From: Flagellimonas sp. S3867
Lineage (GTDB): Bacteria; Bacteroidota; Bacteroidia; Flavobacteriales; Flavobacteriaceae
Assembly: GCF_014698935.1 (NCBI RefSeq)
Contig: NZ_JACVMN010000002.1
Location: forward strand, 930,001-994,000
Direction of reading: 5' to 3'
DNA: 64,000 nucleotides
The position numbers and the translations under genes are program-made. This document shows, in pieces, positions 1 through 8,278 of the stretch (positions are counted from its first letter, which is position 1; every line of letters starts with the position of its first letter). The notes below the pieces were generated by a model, which was not told the DNA's origin, searched no databases, and saw only the letters and a program-made list of their open reading frames with translations.

Positions 1-2
1 AG

Positions 3-86
3 AGATTGTCCAATCCGCAACATGGTCTTCGTCATTTAGACAAGAACAAACTAAAAACCAGTCCACAGGAGTTGGACATAAAATGA
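3..86 (+). CDS. 3' end of an unidentified gene (cut by window edge)
   Basis: An open frame enters from the left edge and ends at a TGA six bases before the YCII start codon. The 27 visible codons give a protein-like, basic tail (ending in PQELDIK). The close spacing suggests the same operon as the YCII gene. Too little is present to name a family, and the frame could be chance. Confidence 0.3.
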   Translation, partial: RLSNPQHGLRHLDKNKLKTSPQELDIK

Positions 87-92
87 AAGACA

Positions 93-446
93 ATGAGCAA
101 TTTTTTGTATTTATTTAGAGGAGGAGATGAAGCGTACGCAAAGTTATCTCAGGAAGAAAAACAAGCCCATATGCAAGTGTGGGGGGAGTGGATGGGAGGC
201 CTCAAAGAAAAGGGCCTGCTTTTGGATGGTCTCCCATTGGGCGAGGATGGAAAAGTGGTTCGTAATCGGGGAGAACTGATTACCAATGGCCCCTATGCCG
301 AGGGTGTGGAAGTAGTTGGAGGGTATTTAATCGTTTCCGCCAAAGATATGGATGAAGCTGCTGAACTTTCAAAAGGTTGCCCAATTTTTGATTATGATGG
401 AAGTTTTGTTGAGGTCAGGGAAATTCTTTCAATGGACGGACACTAA
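93..446 (+). CDS. YCII/DGPF-domain protein
   Basis: Small 117-residue cytoplasmic protein filling the whole YCII-related (DGPF) fold. The family pattern is visible: an aromatic start (FLYLFRGG), a central GPYAEG with VVGGYLIV strand, and a C-terminal DGSFVEVRE segment that corresponds to the DGPF signature. YCII-family proteins are small dimeric alpha-beta proteins, mostly of unknown function. DGPF members are well known as genomic neighbours of ECF42-type sigma factors, and exactly such a gene follows 55 bases downstream. The link is presumably regulatory or sensory, but no ligand can be read from the sequence. A terminator-like hairpin separates the two genes. Confidence 0.88.
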   Translation: MSNFLYLFRGGDEAYAKLSQEEKQAHMQVWGEWMGGLKEKGLLLDGLPLGEDGKVVRNRGELITNGPYAEGVEVVGGYLIVSAKDMDEAAELSKGCPIFDYDGSFVEVREILSMDGH

Positions 447-465
447 AAATTCAAAATGAAACCAT

Positions 466-496
466 AAAGCCTGATGAAAATCGGGCTTTTTCTTTT
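466..496 (+). terminator. Intrinsic terminator or attenuator between YCII and sigma genes
   Basis: Ten-base-pair stem AAAGCCTGAT/ATCGGGCTTT (one G-U pair) closed by a GAAA tetraloop, followed by TTTTTCTTTT. It lies 20 nt after the YCII stop and ends just before the sigma ATG at 502, so sigma expression from an upstream promoter would need read-through. Confidence 0.7.
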
Positions 497-501
497 ACGT
501 T

Positions 502-1746
502 ATGCCACAGACCAACTTAGCCAACACCATTGATCATCTTTTCCGGAATGAATATGGGAAGATTGTGGCTGTGTTGACCAACAAGTTTGGAACCTCGTAT
601 TTGGAACAAATTGAGGATGCCGCCCAGGACACGTTTATCAAAGCGATGCAAGTATGGGCCTATAAATCAGTTCCTGATAATCCAACTGCTTGGCTGTACA
701 GAGTGGCTAGCAATGGCTTGATTGACGTACTTCGTCGTGAGAAAAAAAAGGATGTCTTGGAAGACCGGCAATTAAAGGAAGATGGCGATAATTTTTCGGC
801 AATAGAGCCATCCTTGGACGATAGCATTTCCGACAGCCAATTAAAGATGATATTTGCGTGCTGCCATCCCTCACTATCTGAGGAGTATCAAATTATTTTA
901 AGCTTAAAACTTATAGGCGGATTCAGCAATAAGGAGTTGGCCGAAGCTTTGTTGAAAAAAGAAGAGACCGTAGCCAAATCGTTCACTAGGGCAAAGAAAA
1001 AGTTTAGAACAGAAGTGCAGTTTTTGCAGATACCCGTACAAATGGGGCTTCAATCTCGGTTGTTCATAGTGTTGAGGGTAATCTACTTGCTCTTTTCCGA
1101 AGGATATTCGGCCACCACCGGTTCTCAAATGCTTAAAAGGGATATTTGTTATGAAGCTCTGCGGTTGGCATTATTGTTAAGAGAGAACAAATATTGTAAA
1201 CATGCTAATTTAGAAGCTTTGATTGCATTAATGTGTTTTCACTCATCCCGATTTGATGCGCGATTGGATGCGAATGGTGAATTGGTTACACTGGAATACC
1301 AGGATCGAACCAAATACAACACAGAACTAATAAAGATTGGAATCCATCATCTGGAAAGCTCGGGTACGGAGGATAAACTACCTTCCATTTATCATTTGGA
1401 AGCGGCCCGATCATTTTATCATTGTAAGGCAAAATCCTTTCAAAAAACCGATTGGAAAAGCATTTTGTATTTATACGACGTGCAATTAAAACAACAATAT
1501 TCATCCATGTTGGCATTGAACAGAATAGTGCCATTTGCCAAGATTCACGGAGCGGAAAAAGGTCTTAGAGAATTAAATGACCTTAATGACAAAAGAGATT
1601 TTAGCAAATCAGGATTATTCTATGCGATAAAGGCCGAGTTGCTACTGGAACTCAAGGCACCCAATTCCAACGCAACCTTAATACAGGCTATTGAACTAAC
1701 AGACAATGAGCTTGTTAAAAAACATCTTCAAAAAAAGTTGATCTAG
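502..1746 (+). CDS. ECF sigma factor with C-terminal TPR-like domain (ECF42 type)
   Basis: A 414-residue sigma-70 family protein, about twice the length of an ordinary ECF factor. Region 2 occupies roughly residues 10-90 (DAAQDTFIKAMQVW, then TAWLYRVASNGLIDVLRR), region 4 roughly 110-175 (LSLKLIGGFSNKELAEALLKKEETVAKS, a helix-turn-helix). Residues about 185-414 form the long helical extension (DUF6596/TPR-like) that defines the ECF42-type sigma factors; in that group no classical anti-sigma is used and the extension is thought to control activity. The upstream YCII/DGPF gene is the usual partner. The last four bases overlap the stop of the convergent gene through a CTAG palindrome. Target promoters cannot be read here. 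Confidence 0.9.
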   Translation: MPQTNLANTIDHLFRNEYGKIVAVLTNKFGTSYLEQIEDAAQDTFIKAMQVWAYKSVPDNPTAWLYRVASNGLIDVLRREKKKDVLEDRQLKEDGDNFSAIEPSLDDSISDSQLKMIFACCHPSLSEEYQIILSLKLIGGFSNKELAEALLKKEETVAKSFTRAKKKFRTEVQFLQIPVQMGLQSRLFIVLRVIYLLFSEGYSATTGSQMLKRDICYEALRLALLLRENKYCKHANLEALIALMCFHSSRFDARLDANGELVTLEYQDRTKYNTELIKIGIHHLESSGTEDKLPSIYHLEAARSFYHCKAKSFQKTDWKSILYLYDVQLKQQYSSMLALNRIVPFAKIHGAEKGLRELNDLNDKRDFSKSGLFYAIKAELLLELKAPNSNATLIQAIELTDNELVKKHLQKKLI

Positions 1747-2846
1747 ACCTTGATAAAAGTGCCTTTTTTGTACATATACCAAAGAAGCAAATAAAGAACG
1801 CCAAACCCACCGATGGAAAGTATCATTTGATAATACCCCCCAGAATACTGCTCCAATCCATATAAAAGAAAAGCTGCCACTTCACGGAAATTAATTACGT
1901 GTGAAAGCACGTAAGCTGTAATGGCATTCATGCCGATAACTTTTAATGGGAACGCCCATTTGCTTTTTCCTTTCACATCAACAACCCAATAAAACAAGGC
2001 CATTAAAATAAAACAGACCCCAGAGGAAGCCAACACAAATGTGCTAGTCCATAACTTTTTTACAATGGGATGCCAAATTCCCCAAGTGAAACCTAGGGCC
2101 AACGCGGCTATTCCTATCAAAAGCAGATACGTAGCAATCTTTTTTCGCGAAAGTTTTGACTTGATGAGTTCTCCGGCAAAAACTCCAGATAGGGTTGTGG
2201 CCGTAAATCCGAAGCCGGTTAATAACCAAGTGTATTGTAGACCATCATCAAATTTCCCAAGCACCAAACGATCAAAATATAATGCAAAATTTTGGTCAGG
2301 CAGGAGCATGCTTCTTCCTACTTCCGGAACATTGGGAACGGTTAAAATTAGGGCATAAATTATCAGACAGAACGCAAAGACAACATAAAGCCATTTTCTT
2401 TTCAGATGTATATAAGCCAAACAGGAAAATAAGTATCCTACTGCAATAGCCTGCAAGGTATTGCTGAAAATATGTAACTGGTCAATGTCCCAGGCCAACA
2501 AATTGCCCTGAACTATCCATCCCAATATGAAAAGGATAATAAACCGTCTTAAAAGCTTTCTATAAATAGCACCTTTGCTGGCATTTTCCTGCATTCTTTT
2601 GGATAGGGAAAAGGGAATGACCGCTCCTACCACAAATAGAAACAGAGGCATTATAATATCATAAAAAGTAGAACCAAACCAATCTGGATGACTAAATTGT
2701 TTTGCCAATGATGCTGTTAACGATGTGTCGGCTCCTTCATTGAGATTGAAAAAAAAGTGGTCGGCAAAAATAATCAGAAGCATATCGAAACCTCTCAAGG
2801 CATCAATAGAAAGTATTCTTTGGCTTTGGAATAAATTCTCACTCAT
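1743..2846 (-). CDS. DUF5009 / heparan-alpha-glucosaminide N-acetyltransferase-like membrane protein
   Basis: Polytopic membrane protein of about 367 residues with roughly ten hydrophobic segments. The N-terminus carries the family hallmark SIDALRGFDMLL, followed by a conserved DHFFFN, and a second hallmark FYDIIMPLFLFVVGAVIPF. This is the DUF5009/HGSNAT (NagX-like) acyltransferase group of the inner membrane, which in known members transfers an acetyl group from cytoplasmic acetyl-CoA to a sugar amine. The substrate here is unknown. I start at the ATG at 2846 (MSENLF) because the nine-codon extension would need a TTG. It follows the small membrane gene at 2905-3204 on the same strand and converges on the sigma gene with a 4-nt overlap. 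Confidence 0.85.
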   Translation of the reverse strand: MSENLFQSQRILSIDALRGFDMLLIIFADHFFFNLNEGADTSLTASLAKQFSHPDWFGSTFYDIIMPLFLFVVGAVIPFSLSKRMQENASKGAIYRKLLRRFIILFILGWIVQGNLLAWDIDQLHIFSNTLQAIAVGYLFSCLAYIHLKRKWLYVVFAFCLIIYALILTVPNVPEVGRSMLLPDQNFALYFDRLVLGKFDDGLQYTWLLTGFGFTATTLSGVFAGELIKSKLSRKKIATYLLLIGIAALALGFTWGIWHPIVKKLWTSTFVLASSGVCFILMALFYWVVDVKGKSKWAFPLKVIGMNAITAYVLSHVINFREVAAFLLYGLEQYSGGYYQMILSIGGFGVLYLLLWYMYKKGTFIKV

Positions 2847-2904
2847 GTTCTCTAGGTTTGGTCGGTTTTTCAATTGAAGGTTTTGATTATTAGATGGTCA
2901 TTTT

Positions 2905-3204
2905 TCACGAAAACCCACCAATCAAAGCAAAAGCCAATATAGGAATGATAAGCAGTGGTACGAAAAACAAAAACTTAATCCAAAGTTTGGTAACATTCTT
3001 AAAAACAAATGCATTTATAATGGTAAGTACTATGGCCAAAAGAGAAAACCCCACAGCACCGTAAAGCAAGGTAAGTCCCTGAGCCATTCCATTTCCAGCG
3101 GAATCACTTCCTGTAAACTCGGAAAAGGCAAAAACCAATCCCGAAATACAGAACAAAACCACATAGGATAATACCGAAATTATCATTTTTTTATTGGCAC
3201 TCAT
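2905..3204 (-). CDS. Small hypothetical membrane protein (three TM segments)
   Basis: A 99-residue protein with three strongly hydrophobic stretches (about residues 8-27, 46-67 and 75-96), separated by a short polar loop near residues 28-42 containing FTGSDSAGNGM. No catalytic or binding motif and no family that I recognise. It sits upstream of the DUF5009-type acyltransferase on the same strand with a 58-base gap to the chosen start and could be co-transcribed with it. Coding status is supported by start codon, hydrophobic periodicity and absence of a better frame. Confidence 0.7.
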   Translation of the reverse strand: MSANKKMIISVLSYVVLFCISGLVFAFSEFTGSDSAGNGMAQGLTLLYGAVGFSLLAIVLTIINAFVFKNVTKLWIKFLFFVPLLIIPILAFALIGGFS

Positions 3205-3319
3205 AATAAAGATTTTATTTAGATTATTGTTTACGTTTTATATGCATTCGAGGTTGATTGCAAATAATAGGTCATTTAAATCTAAACAGAAGATCTAGCC
3301 AATAAAACGGTAAAATGGC

Positions 3320-4744
3320 TTAGGTCAATTCCCAGCCCTTACGATACGCACGACTTACCCATTCATTCGCTTTGTCATAGTTGGTAATTTTCATGTTTTC
3401 TCCATCCCAAAGCAATTTTCTTCTTCCTGGATACTCAAAAGGATCCCAATCGCCTACTTTTTTACCTTCCTTTAATACTTTGTATTGATAGGCTTTCACG
3501 GCCAAATTACCCATGAGCACTGTTTCTGTAAGTGGGCCAGCTTTAGCAAAATTAGAAGAGGTTTCTACTCCGGTTAAACAGCCTTCCACAAAATTGGCAA
3601 TATGTCCGCCCATACTTCCAGGAACTCTCGGGTATTTAGGTTCTGGCGATTTGTATAGATCCATCATATCAGATGGAAGCAAGCGCGCGTTTTGCGAATA
3701 GGTATCACAAACCAAAATTCCTTTATCACCATACATAATGGTTCCGCCGTCCCTATTACCAACTATTTCTCCGTCTTTTAGTTCGTCAGGAAGATCCGGC
3801 ATAATTCCACCATCGTACCAATTCAATTGAATATCACCATGGGTAGGATGTTCAAATTTTAAATGGATTTTAGATGAAGGAGGGCATGAAGGACTGTAAT
3901 CTGCTTCAACAAAGTCGCCAACCCAAACGGTGGTACAACTAGCTTCTGCTTCGGTTGGGTAGCCCAAATCCAATACACTGAATGGAGTTTCCATAATGTG
4001 GCAACCCATATCGCCCAAAGCACCGGTTCCAAAATCCCACCAACCTCGCCATTTGAAGGGAAGGTAGGCATCATTATAATTTCGCATTGCCGCAGGTCCT
4101 AACCATAAATCCCAATCCAAACCTTTTGGAACGTTTTGTTTTACCGTTGGAACGGGAACTCCTTGTGGCCATACCGGGCGATTGGTCCAACATTCGATGG
4201 TATGTACATTTCCGATAACTCCAGATTCAACCCATTCTCGAGCGATTCGACTATCATCACTTGAGGCGCCTTGATTTCCCATTTGGGTAACAATGCCATT
4301 TTCGGCAGCTACTTTGGTCATTAATCGGGCCTCATGTATATTGTGCGTCAGCGGTTTTTCCACGTAGGCATGTTTTTTTTCGCGCATAAATGGAAGCGCA
4401 ATGGTCGCGTGTGTATGGTCTGGTGTTGCCACTGCAATCGCGTCAATATCTTTTAAATGCTTTTTATAAACCTTGCGAAAGTCTTTGTATTGTTTTGCAT
4501 CTGGGAATGCCTCGTAGGTTTGCTGCGCCCTGCGCTCATCAACATCACAAAAGGCCACAAACTTTACTTTTCCAGTTTCTGCCAGTCCACGGATAACACC
4601 TCCGCCTCTACCACCAGCTCCAAACGCAGCCATATACAGGGTATCACTGGGAGGGACATGATTTTTTCCAAGGACAAAACTGGGGACAATAGTAAAGGCT
4701 GCAGATGTGGTTGCAGCATTTTTCAAAAACTTTCTTCGTTGCAT
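3320..4744 (-). CDS. Tat-exported Gfo/Idh/MocA family oxidoreductase
   Basis: About 474 residues. The N-terminus MQRRKFLKNAATTSAA is a twin-arginine signal, so the folded enzyme with bound NAD(P) should act in the periplasm or at the membrane. A Rossmann domain follows (AAFGAGGRGGGVI near residue 40), then the family signature YVEKPLTHN (EKP triad, about residue 128) and the alpha-beta substrate domain. Many Bacteroidota carry such secreted members, often in glycan or cyclitol loci; family members oxidise or epimerise sugars, and some retaining or NAD-dependent glycosidases belong here. The ATG at 4744 is preferred over an upstream TTG because it puts RR at the very N-terminus. It lies 61 bases after the HD gene, without an obvious partner transporter. 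Confidence 0.88.
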   Translation of the reverse strand: MQRRKFLKNAATTSAAFTIVPSFVLGKNHVPPSDTLYMAAFGAGGRGGGVIRGLAETGKVKFVAFCDVDERRAQQTYEAFPDAKQYKDFRKVYKKHLKDIDAIAVATPDHTHATIALPFMREKKHAYVEKPLTHNIHEARLMTKVAAENGIVTQMGNQGASSDDSRIAREWVESGVIGNVHTIECWTNRPVWPQGVPVPTVKQNVPKGLDWDLWLGPAAMRNYNDAYLPFKWRGWWDFGTGALGDMGCHIMETPFSVLDLGYPTEAEASCTTVWVGDFVEADYSPSCPPSSKIHLKFEHPTHGDIQLNWYDGGIMPDLPDELKDGEIVGNRDGGTIMYGDKGILVCDTYSQNARLLPSDMMDLYKSPEPKYPRVPGSMGGHIANFVEGCLTGVETSSNFAKAGPLTETVLMGNLAVKAYQYKVLKEGKKVGDWDPFEYPGRRKLLWDGENMKITNYDKANEWVSRAYRKGWELT

Positions 4745-4805
4745 TTGGCTTGTTTTTTTTGATGGGATTGAAGATACAAAAAACAACAATAGACAAAGGG
4801 CGTTG

Positions 4806-5456
4806 TTATGTATTCAACTCTTTATAAAACTGCTCCAAATAATCTAACATGAATTGGTGTCTTTCCTCTGCCAATTTTTTACCGGTTTCAGTATTCATTT
4901 TGTCCTTGAGCAATAGTAACTTTTCGTAGAAATGATTAATGGTCGGGGAACTGGATTTTTTGTACTCCTCTTTGGACATGTTCAGGTTGGGAGCAACATT
5001 CGGATTATAAAGTTCTCGGTTCTTAAATCCCCCGTAATTAAATGCACGGGCAATTCCAATAGCTCCGATGGCATCCAAACGGTCGGCATCCTGAACAACC
5101 TGAAGCTCTTTGGAATTGAATTTTTCACCTTTTTCCAAACTATTTTTAAAAGACATATGTTTAATGATGTTGACCACATGTTCAGTAACATTCCCATGGA
5201 CATTTTGTCCCAACAGAAAATTCTTTGCCATACTTGGGCCTACAGATTCATCGCCATTATGAAATTTTGGATCAGCGATATCGTGCAACAAAGAAGCCAA
5301 TTCCACTACCAAACCATCTACCTCTTCACTTTGTGAAATGCGTCGCGAATTGTTAAACACTCTTTGGGTATGGAACCAATCATGGCCCCCTTCGGCACCT
5401 TTCAATGTTTTTTTTACAAAGTCGATGGTCTTTGCAACTACGCCTTCTTCTCCCAT
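4806..5456 (-). CDS. HD-domain phosphohydrolase
   Basis: A 216-residue soluble protein with a complete HD metal-binding set: H30 in GGHDWFHT, H58-D59 in ELASLLHDIADPKF, and a downstream aspartate in VVQDADRLDAIGAIGIARAF (about residue 130). This arrangement matches the stand-alone HD hydrolases of the YpgQ/YedJ kind, metal-dependent enzymes that cleave phosphates from nucleotides; the substrate in this organism is not evident. It starts four bases after the stop of the upstream plsC-like gene, so the two are almost certainly one transcript. Confidence 0.85.
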   Translation of the reverse strand: MGEEGVVAKTIDFVKKTLKGAEGGHDWFHTQRVFNNSRRISQSEEVDGLVVELASLLHDIADPKFHNGDESVGPSMAKNFLLGQNVHGNVTEHVVNIIKHMSFKNSLEKGEKFNSKELQVVQDADRLDAIGAIGIARAFNYGGFKNRELYNPNVAPNLNMSKEEYKKSSSPTINHFYEKLLLLKDKMNTETGKKLAEERHQFMLDYLEQFYKELNT

Positions 5457-5460
5457 ATGA

Positions 5461-6189
5461 TTAGAAAATGTCTTTGGTTATTTGCTGCTCTACCAGTTTG
5501 ATGAGTTCCTCTGGACTCCCCTCGTTATTAATTGGTCGATGCACTTTGAATTTGATAAAGGCTCCCAATCCCATTGGAAATTTTCCGTAACGGAGCATTT
5601 TCCATGAATTATTTATGGTAATGGGTACAATAAGTGCGGACGGGGCATGTTTCATAAGTGTTTTTAATCCAGAAGGTTTAAAAGCCTTCGGATTACCATC
5701 ACGACTTCGGGTTCCTTCAGGAAAGATGACCGCACTTCGATTATGGGTTTCAATATACTCTCCCAATTTTCCAATCTCCACCAGCGCTTGGACGGGGTCT
5801 TTACGGTTGATCAATGCCGATCCTCCATGCCTCAAATTGAAGGAGACACTTGGGATGCCTTTACCAAGCTCTTTTTTACTGACAAATTTTGGGTGGTGCT
5901 CGCGCATATACCAAATTATGGGCGGAATATCGTACATGCTCTGATGGTTGGTGACAATAATCAGAGGTTTATTGGTTGGGATATCATTTTCGTTTTCAAA
6001 CCGGTATCGGACACCGAGCAAATTTGTACAACGCATCAAAAACCAATTCAGAAAACTCACACTTTGCTTATGTGCATCATAACCAAAAGCGTTAAGGCAT
6101 ATCCATTGAATGGGATGAAAAACCACCAAAGTCAACCCAAAACAAACAAAGAAAACAATCGTCAAAGGATATGAAAGTAACTTGAACAT
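5461..6189 (-). CDS. 1-acyl-sn-glycerol-3-phosphate acyltransferase (PlsC family)
   Basis: A 242-residue membrane-anchored acyltransferase. A hydrophobic helix spans about residues 7-30. Motif I NHQSMYD gives the catalytic H82-x4-D87; motif III FPEGTRS is at 156-162, and LIVPITI follows as motif IV. The enzyme transfers a second acyl chain to lysophosphatidic acid in membrane phospholipid synthesis. Bacteroidota usually have several paralogues, so an acyltransferase for another lipid (ornithine or glycine lipid type) cannot be excluded. It heads the transcript that includes the HD hydrolase. Confidence 0.9.
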   Translation of the reverse strand: MFKLLSYPLTIVFFVCFGLTLVVFHPIQWICLNAFGYDAHKQSVSFLNWFLMRCTNLLGVRYRFENENDIPTNKPLIIVTNHQSMYDIPPIIWYMREHHPKFVSKKELGKGIPSVSFNLRHGGSALINRKDPVQALVEIGKLGEYIETHNRSAVIFPEGTRSRDGNPKAFKPSGLKTLMKHAPSALIVPITINNSWKMLRYGKFPMGLGAFIKFKVHRPINNEGSPEELIKLVEQQITKDIF

Positions 6190-6270
6190 GCTACATTCTT
6201 TTATAGAGCCAAGTTGGTAAAATCTTCGGAATTAAGATAATAATTTGCCATCTTTTTGTACAAAAGCGCA

Positions 6271-6298
6271 AAAATAAAAAACCACCCTTAAGGGTGGT
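6271..6298 (-). terminator. Intrinsic terminator after bacilliredoxin gene
   Basis: A perfect 18-base palindrome ACCACCCTTAAGGGTGGT at 6281-6298 is followed on the minus strand by a T-rich run (TTTTTTATTTT). It lies 25 bases beyond the stop of the 6324-6734 gene. Confidence 0.8.
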
Positions 6299-6323
6299 CT
6301 TCAAATTTTCTAACAAGTGAAGT

Positions 6324-6734
6324 TTAACAGAACTCGTTGTAAGCTTCAGTTAAATTTTCCGCAATAATTTCTGCTGGTCTTCCTTCAATATGATGTCTTT
6401 CAATCATGTGTACCAATTCACCATCCTTAAACAAGGCCATACTTGGTGAAGAGGGAGGGAAAGGTACCATATGATTTCTTGCCGTATCTACAGCTTCTGT
6501 GTCAACTCCGGCAAAAACAGTAACCAAATGATTTGGTTTTTTACTGTTTTGCAAACTTAATTTTGCGGCAGGTCTAGCGTTGGCAGCAGCACACCCGCAA
6601 ACAGAATTTACCACCACTAAAGTGGTGCCTTCTTGTTTTAGGGCATTTTCAACAGCGTCACTTGTATATAGTTCTTCAAACCCGGCAGAGGCTAGGTCTG
6701 CTCTCATAGGTTTAACCAATTCTTCAGGATACAT
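6324..6734 (-). CDS. BrxA/BrxB family bacilliredoxin
   Basis: A 136-residue thioredoxin-fold protein of the YphP/YqiW (DUF1094) family. The diagnostic CGC motif is C46-G47-C48 within NSVCGCAAANARPA, together with the conserved start YPEELVKPMR and the GVDTEAVDTAR and PFPPSSPSMALFKDGELVHMIERH blocks. In Firmicutes these proteins remove bacillithiol from S-bacillithiolated proteins; Bacteroidota carry the same family and several make bacillithiol, so a redox-repair role is a fair inference. It is a single-gene unit with its own terminator. Confidence 0.92.
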   Translation of the reverse strand: MYPEELVKPMRADLASAGFEELYTSDAVENALKQEGTTLVVVNSVCGCAAANARPAAKLSLQNSKKPNHLVTVFAGVDTEAVDTARNHMVPFPPSSPSMALFKDGELVHMIERHHIEGRPAEIIAENLTEAYNEFC

Positions 6735-6831
6735 AGTCTTATTTTTTATTCAACTTTCAAAGATACGGTTTTTGTCGAATTTTTTCGTCAGCCTTAACAC
6801 CATATAAACTCTTATTTATTAGGCAAAGCCC

Positions 6832-6839
6832 TATATTTG
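6832..6839 (+). promoter_or_regulatory. Bacteroidota -7 box for the TerB/DnaJ gene
   Basis: TATATTTG matches TAnnTTTG. Its last base is 20 nt before the ATG at 6859. No clear -33 TTG at the ideal distance. Confidence 0.5.
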
Positions 6840-6858
6840 GGCTCTAATATTTTTAAGG

Positions 6859-7596
6859 ATGATTAAGTGGGTAGCTGCTTTTTTGGGCTATTTTATATTT
6901 CGTTTTCCAGGAGCAGTGCTCGGTTTTATTTTGGGAAGCCTGTTCGAGAACATGGGAGGTTCCAACAGAGGTGGCAGATCTGTCTTTCAAGATTTTACCC
7001 GGCAAACAGTTTCCCCGGCCGACTTTGAACTGAATTTACTTTCTCTGTGCTCAATTATTATTAAAGCTGATGGACAGGTAAGTCAGCGCGAATTGGATTA
7101 TGTAAGACAATACTTTTTGAGCACCTACGGAAAGGAAAAGGCGAATGCCATTTTCCGAACTTTTAATGAGGTTATTAAAAAGAGAGAGATTTCGGCTCAA
7201 AGAATCTGCACCTATTTGGTACAACGGACCCGTTATGAAATTCGGTTACAACTTCTCCATTTCTTATTTGGAATTGCCCAAGCCGATGGACATGTAAGCA
7301 AGGCAGAAGTAAATAAATTGCACGAAATCGCGGGGTATTTGAGAATTGGACGACACGATTTTGAAAGTATTATGGCCATGTTCATCAAATCGGCGGACAA
7401 TGCGTATAAAATTTTGGAGATAGAAAGGGCAGTCTCGGATGATGAAGTAAAAAAGGCCTACAGAACCATGGCCAAAAAATATCATCCAGATCGTGTGGTA
7501 ACCGAGAATGAGGCCATTAAAAAAGGTGCTGAAGAAAAATTCAAGGAAGTGCAAAAAGCATACGAGACCATTCAAAAAGAAAGAGGAATTTCTTAA
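6859..7596 (+). CDS. TerB-domain DnaJ-like co-chaperone (DjlA-like)
   Basis: 245 residues. An N-terminal hydrophobic glycine-rich helix (residues 3-30) anchors the protein. A TerB-type helical domain runs from about 55 to 172 with two acidic repeats, IIKADGQVSQRELDYV and GIAQADGHVSKAEVNKL. A J domain ends the protein (residues 181-242) with the HPD motif at 209-211, needed to stimulate DnaK ATPase. This order (TM, TerB, J) matches DjlA of proteobacteria, a membrane-bound DnaK co-chaperone. An AAGG immediately precedes the ATG. The HupE gene follows 11 bases downstream. Confidence 0.88.
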   Translation: MIKWVAAFLGYFIFRFPGAVLGFILGSLFENMGGSNRGGRSVFQDFTRQTVSPADFELNLLSLCSIIIKADGQVSQRELDYVRQYFLSTYGKEKANAIFRTFNEVIKKREISAQRICTYLVQRTRYEIRLQLLHFLFGIAQADGHVSKAEVNKLHEIAGYLRIGRHDFESIMAMFIKSADNAYKILEIERAVSDDEVKKAYRTMAKKYHPDRVVTENEAIKKGAEEKFKEVQKAYETIQKERGIS

Positions 7597-7607
7597 TAGA
7601 CTAGATT

Positions 7608-8192
7608 ATGCAGGAATTTTGGTTTTACATAAAACTGGGGTTAAATCACGTACTGGATTTGGGGGCTTATGACCACATCTTGTTTTTGTCAGCCTTGGCT
7701 ATCCCGTTCACCTTTGTCAATTGGAAAAGGGTAGTTGTGCTGGCAACTATTTTTACTGTGGCCCATTGTACCTCATTGGCACTCTCGGCTTATGAAGTTC
7801 TAACTGTGGATGTTGGACTCATAGAGTTTCTTATACCCATCACCATTCTTTTAACGGCCGCGTTCAATTTCGTTTATGTCAAAAAAGAAATGAAAAGCGT
7901 TGGAATGACTCTTCACATTTTGGCCACTACATTTTTTGGGTTGATCCACGGATTTGGATTTTCCAACTATTTTAAATTAATGATGGCAGAGGAAGATGAC
8001 AAGATAGTTCCCTTGCTTGGCTTTGCAACAGGCATTGAACTTTCTCAAGTTGCAATTATCCTGGTCATTTTGACCATTGCTTTCTTGATTCAAGATGTAT
8101 TCAGGGTCAAAAGAACGATTTTTATTGCCTTTGCATCGATTTTGGTCATCTGTATTACAATACCTTTGCTCATTGCCACGTTTCCCCAATAG
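7608..8192 (+). CDS. HupE/UreJ family membrane protein
   Basis: 194 residues, about six membrane helices. The two family signatures are present: GLNHVLDLGAYDHILFL near the N-terminus and GLIHGFGFSN near residue 110, with a histidine-bearing helix (TVAHCTSLAL) between. HupE and UreJ proteins are nickel (or metal) permeases linked to hydrogenase or urease in proteobacteria. No hydrogenase or urease gene is present in this window, so the substrate is open. Co-transcription with the TerB/DnaJ gene is likely from the 11-base gap. Confidence 0.85.
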   Translation: MQEFWFYIKLGLNHVLDLGAYDHILFLSALAIPFTFVNWKRVVVLATIFTVAHCTSLALSAYEVLTVDVGLIEFLIPITILLTAAFNFVYVKKEMKSVGMTLHILATTFFGLIHGFGFSNYFKLMMAEEDDKIVPLLGFATGIELSQVAIILVILTIAFLIQDVFRVKRTIFIAFASILVICITIPLLIATFPQ

Positions 8193-8208
8193 GGCCTTTG
8201 TTAAAATT

Positions 8209-8273
8209 AGCCGAATAAGGTTGTAGGGGTCTTGTAAAGCAGGTATATTTATTCATTATCGGCTTATTTTTTT
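8209..8273 (+). terminator. Possible terminator with long loop
   Basis: AGCCGAATAA near 8209 can pair with TTATCGGCT at 8256-8264 (one bulged base) and a TATTTTTTTG run follows. The loop is about 40 nt, so this is a weak call; it would end the hupE transcript just before the deaminase start. Confidence 0.35.
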
Positions 8274-8278
8274 GATGT

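Noticed and set aside
4932..5336. 134-codon open frame opposite the HD hydrolase
   Set aside because: Antisense to a gene with intact motifs; no family features.
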